From Siphonodentalium dalli (Eukaryota > Mollusca > Scaphopoda > Gadilida > Siphonodentaliidae): a DNA stretch of 64,000 nucleotides. The stretch spans positions 275,737,614 to 275,801,613 of the forward strand of contig CP136064.1 of assembly GCA_032622095.1 (NCBI GenBank), written 5' to 3'. A model generated the notes under the pieces. The model searched no databases. It saw only the letters and a list, made by a program, of their open reading frames with translations, and had not been told where the DNA came from. Position 1 is the stretch's first letter; every line of letters begins with the position of its first letter. A program made the translations under genes and the position numbers. This document shows positions 61,873-64,000 of the stretch, one piece after another.

Positions 61873-62000
61873 TTACCCCTTTCATGACTGGAGCTTCATG
61901 AATTTTTGCGAAAACCCTGTGCCAATGCCTTCTCTTATATATGCAAGTCAATCATATGTCGCCTCGCATATATAAGAGAATGCATTGGCCTAGCAAATTT
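61873..62000 (+). mobile_element. MITE family C fragment beside the DBR1 acceptor
   Basis: A mutated end GTTACCCCTTTCATGACTGG, then CTTCATGAATTTTTGCGAAA, CCCTGTGCCAATGCC and one hairpin (61920-61990). The right half is absent. Confidence 0.75.
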
Positions 62001-62039
62001 TATATTATTTTTTATAATTGTTAAAATATTATAAACAAG

Positions 62040-62670
62040 AGCATCGCTAGAGCGTGGCAAAATATGCCCTTTAGCCATTTCGAATTATACTACCGCAAAA
62101 TAAAATAATACTTTGAGCTTACATCTAAAGAATATCTGATATACCACTAATTTCAATGCCAAAATGAGGTCAAATTCTAAGTTGAAAAATGGCCGTAACT
62201 CATGTGAATATAATTAGACAGAACCTATATTCGAACTTGGCCTGTAGTTTTAGACGGGAAATACACATACCAGCTTTGGTTCAGATCAAATACTTGAGTT
62301 ATTGGTCGGAAACTGAAATGTTATGAAATCGGTCAAATTCTAAGTAAAAAAAGGGTTGTAAATAATTGGACGGAACCCATATTCAAACTTGGCCCGTATC
62401 TTTGGCTGGGATATAAATACACACACCAACTTTGGTTCAGATCAAATAATCCAAACTGGAGTTAGCGGTCGGAAACCAAAAATGTTAACAGGCTGTCAAA
62501 TTCTATGTTGAAAAAGGGCTGTAACGCATGTCAAATTAATTGGACAGAACCCATATTCGAACTATGTCCTGTATCTTTAGCTGGGAAATAAATACACACA
62601 CCAACTTTGGTTCAGATCAAATAATCCGAACTGGAGTTATGCATCAGAAATAAAAATTGTTTCAAAAGGG
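62040..62670 (+). repeat. Dispersed repeat J, three tandem diverged units
   Basis: AAAATGGCCGTAACTCATGT, AACTTGGCCTGTAGTTTTAG and TTTGGTTCAGATCAAATA recur three times about 160 bp apart. Related to 50940-51245 and 52075-52300. Confidence 0.7.
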
Positions 62671-63645
62671 CATATAAAAACTGTTAAGAATGTCATGGCA
62701 TGTGTTACGGACTGCATGTACTGTCAATATCATACTTTATAGCTTATCCTGTTTTGCTTGCATGAATTTGTCAATATTTGAAACAGTTTTATTGACCCAA
62801 ATGGATGAAATAATGTTAACACGTTGAGTGCCACTACGAGTTATCTCGTAGTTCGCAACCTTCGCAGGTTGCCACTACGAGTTATCTCGTAGTGGTTTCC
62901 ATGTCGTGTAACTGACAAACGGAAGCAGTGGAATAGGTCGATACACCACGAAAACCCGCCTCGGAACATCAGAACAGTGATTTTATCAAATAAATAGTGT
63001 GGCTCCCCTTACATCGTTCAACTGAAGTGAGCAACAACAGCACATATATTCTACTCAAAAATGGTCCAGTTGTGAGTGAATACAGCGGACACTGTCTCAC
63101 TGAGTGACCACCAGAGGCAGTCGTGTGTGGGCAATTCGACTGGGGTTTTGGTATTCAATAGATTGACAATGTTCACGCATGCAAACAAAGTCAGGGGGTG
63201 GATATTCACAATGTACAAACATGCGAAGGCAGTTTCGATGAATGGTTACATCGTTGTGTTTCAACACACGGAACAGATTTGGCAGGCCTGTGTGACCTCT
63301 CACTCATGTGCGAGTGGAAGCACCCAACACAAGATAAGCGGATAATCCATGACGTTATATGCGCGTTGATGCTACCATTATCTCATTAGGGACCACAGCA
63401 GTTGTTTTTGTATACACTGTGCGGCTCCATTTGGGGGCTAGGTATTTTATTATTTATAATACAAGTAAAGCAGAACAATTATTTCCCAAAACTACATTTT
63501 ACCCACTTCCGAACGTGTTGGACAATGGAAAGCGTAGCAATTACCGTACTTTAGACGTCATGCAGTTCACCGAACTGTTCTACTTGCGTAGGTACGGATG
63601 AATGATTTTGTGTAGCATAGAGGTTTACAGTAAAGGGTGACTTAC
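62671..63645. other. Probable DBR1 intron, no gene seen
   Basis: 62818-62900 begins TTAACACGTTGAGTGCC, a TTAA-type element end, and has CACTACGAGTTATCTCGTAG twice around GCAACCTTCGCAGGTTGC. Plus-strand open frames at 63076-63601 show no recognised protein. Confidence 0.5.
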
Positions 63646-63690
63646 TTCCAGGCGGACGGATTATATGGAATCGTTACATGTAGCACACTC
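63646..63690 (-). CDS. DBR1: Probable 45-nt DBR1 exon before the last exon
   Basis: Bounded by ACATTCAG before 63690 and a strong donor AA|GTAAGT. Only one frame is open, SVLHVTIPYNPSAW. It ends two bases into a codon that the first base of the last exon completes (AAG, Lys), giving ...SAWKFDFKVT where human has ...HARWDYSAT. The phase and position fit, but the 14 residues are too few and too variable to prove it. Confidence 0.45.
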
Positions 63691-64000
63691 CTGAATGTGC
63701 AGGGATCTATTTGGCTACTGCTGCATGGTTGTTTTAATTTTATGCTGACAATTCTTCCAACACTATTATTTTGGGTTGTACTTTGGAACCCTATAGCATA
63801 GGCCTAAATCAGGCTAAACAACAGAAGATGCATGCTTGTAATCATTCCTGTATGGACGAAATAAACTCATCCTCACAGGAAACAAGTTCACCCGATTCCA
63901 CTTTGGATTCGCTGTCTGTAGCATGCATGCTCATATATATAAGTAATTTGCTCCGCCGTGCATCAGCCACAATTTAACTATATAATGAGCTATAACCACT
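63691..64000. other. Right edge, no gene recognised
   Basis: Presumed DBR1 intron. No splice-bounded segment resembling the DBR1 catalytic domain was found on the minus strand. Confidence 0.4.

Noticed and set aside
63076-63601. Overlapping plus-strand frames considered as a small gene
   Set aside because: No conserved motif, splice pattern or agreement between frames; lies in the presumed DBR1 intron.

Overview
The window looks like nuclear DNA of a lophotrochozoan animal, most probably a mollusc. It is AT-rich, intron-rich and packed with short non-autonomous transposons. Two conserved animal genes can be read, both on the minus strand. One is a retinoic acid receptor (RAR), a nuclear receptor known from deuterostomes and lophotrochozoans but not from ecdysozoans. 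The other is the 3' end of DBR1, the RNA lariat debranching enzyme. Many repeats end in GACGGAC-type microsatellites followed by a hairpin, and TACATGTA runs are common. I associate both with mollusc genomes, but this is inference.

RAR fills about 1.75-20.8 kb. Eight exons (20641-20779, 17549-17758, 14427-14614, 9429-9570, 7237-7403, 5286-5462, 3745-3949, 1751-1909) join in phase into 445 codons: a Gln-rich A/B region, both zinc fingers, a basic hinge, and the ligand-binding domain up to about helix 10. The last coding exon (helices 11-12) should lie beyond the left edge. The first coding exon sits at the head of an array of about 160-bp tandem copies. Three of the four extra copies keep the start codon, reading frame, exit phase and splice donor. 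The donor ends of exons 7 and 8 are also locally duplicated, and mobile elements lie within about 20-50 bp of several splice sites.

From 20.8 to 60.9 kb I see no host coding exon; a non-coding RAR 5' exon there cannot be excluded. This part holds: (i) TTAA-flanked (piggyBac-like) and TA-flanked MITE families that share one internal hairpin module; (ii) hAT-type elements with clear 8-bp target duplications at 16.26, 28.04 and 45.39 kb, the last a decayed transposase split by another insertion, plus an element at 39.57 kb with 8-bp duplications whose superfamily is open; (iii) a LINE 3' remnant (25.85 kb) and a 5S-rRNA-like sequence (37.36 kb); (iv) large satellite arrays with periods of 48 bp (31.0-32.2 kb), 13-15 bp (47.9-49.1 kb), 63 bp (56.7-57.96 kb) and 47 bp (58.0-59.07 kb), plus a 177-bp unit at two places inside a mobile element. 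The very long open frames over these arrays come from stop-free repeat units and I do not call them genes.

The right end (60.97-61.85 kb) is the last coding exon of DBR1, with a probable 45-nt exon upstream (63.65-63.69 kb). A MITE lies only 17 bp upstream of the last exon's splice acceptor. The two genes have no evident functional link; they are tail-to-head neighbours on the same strand.
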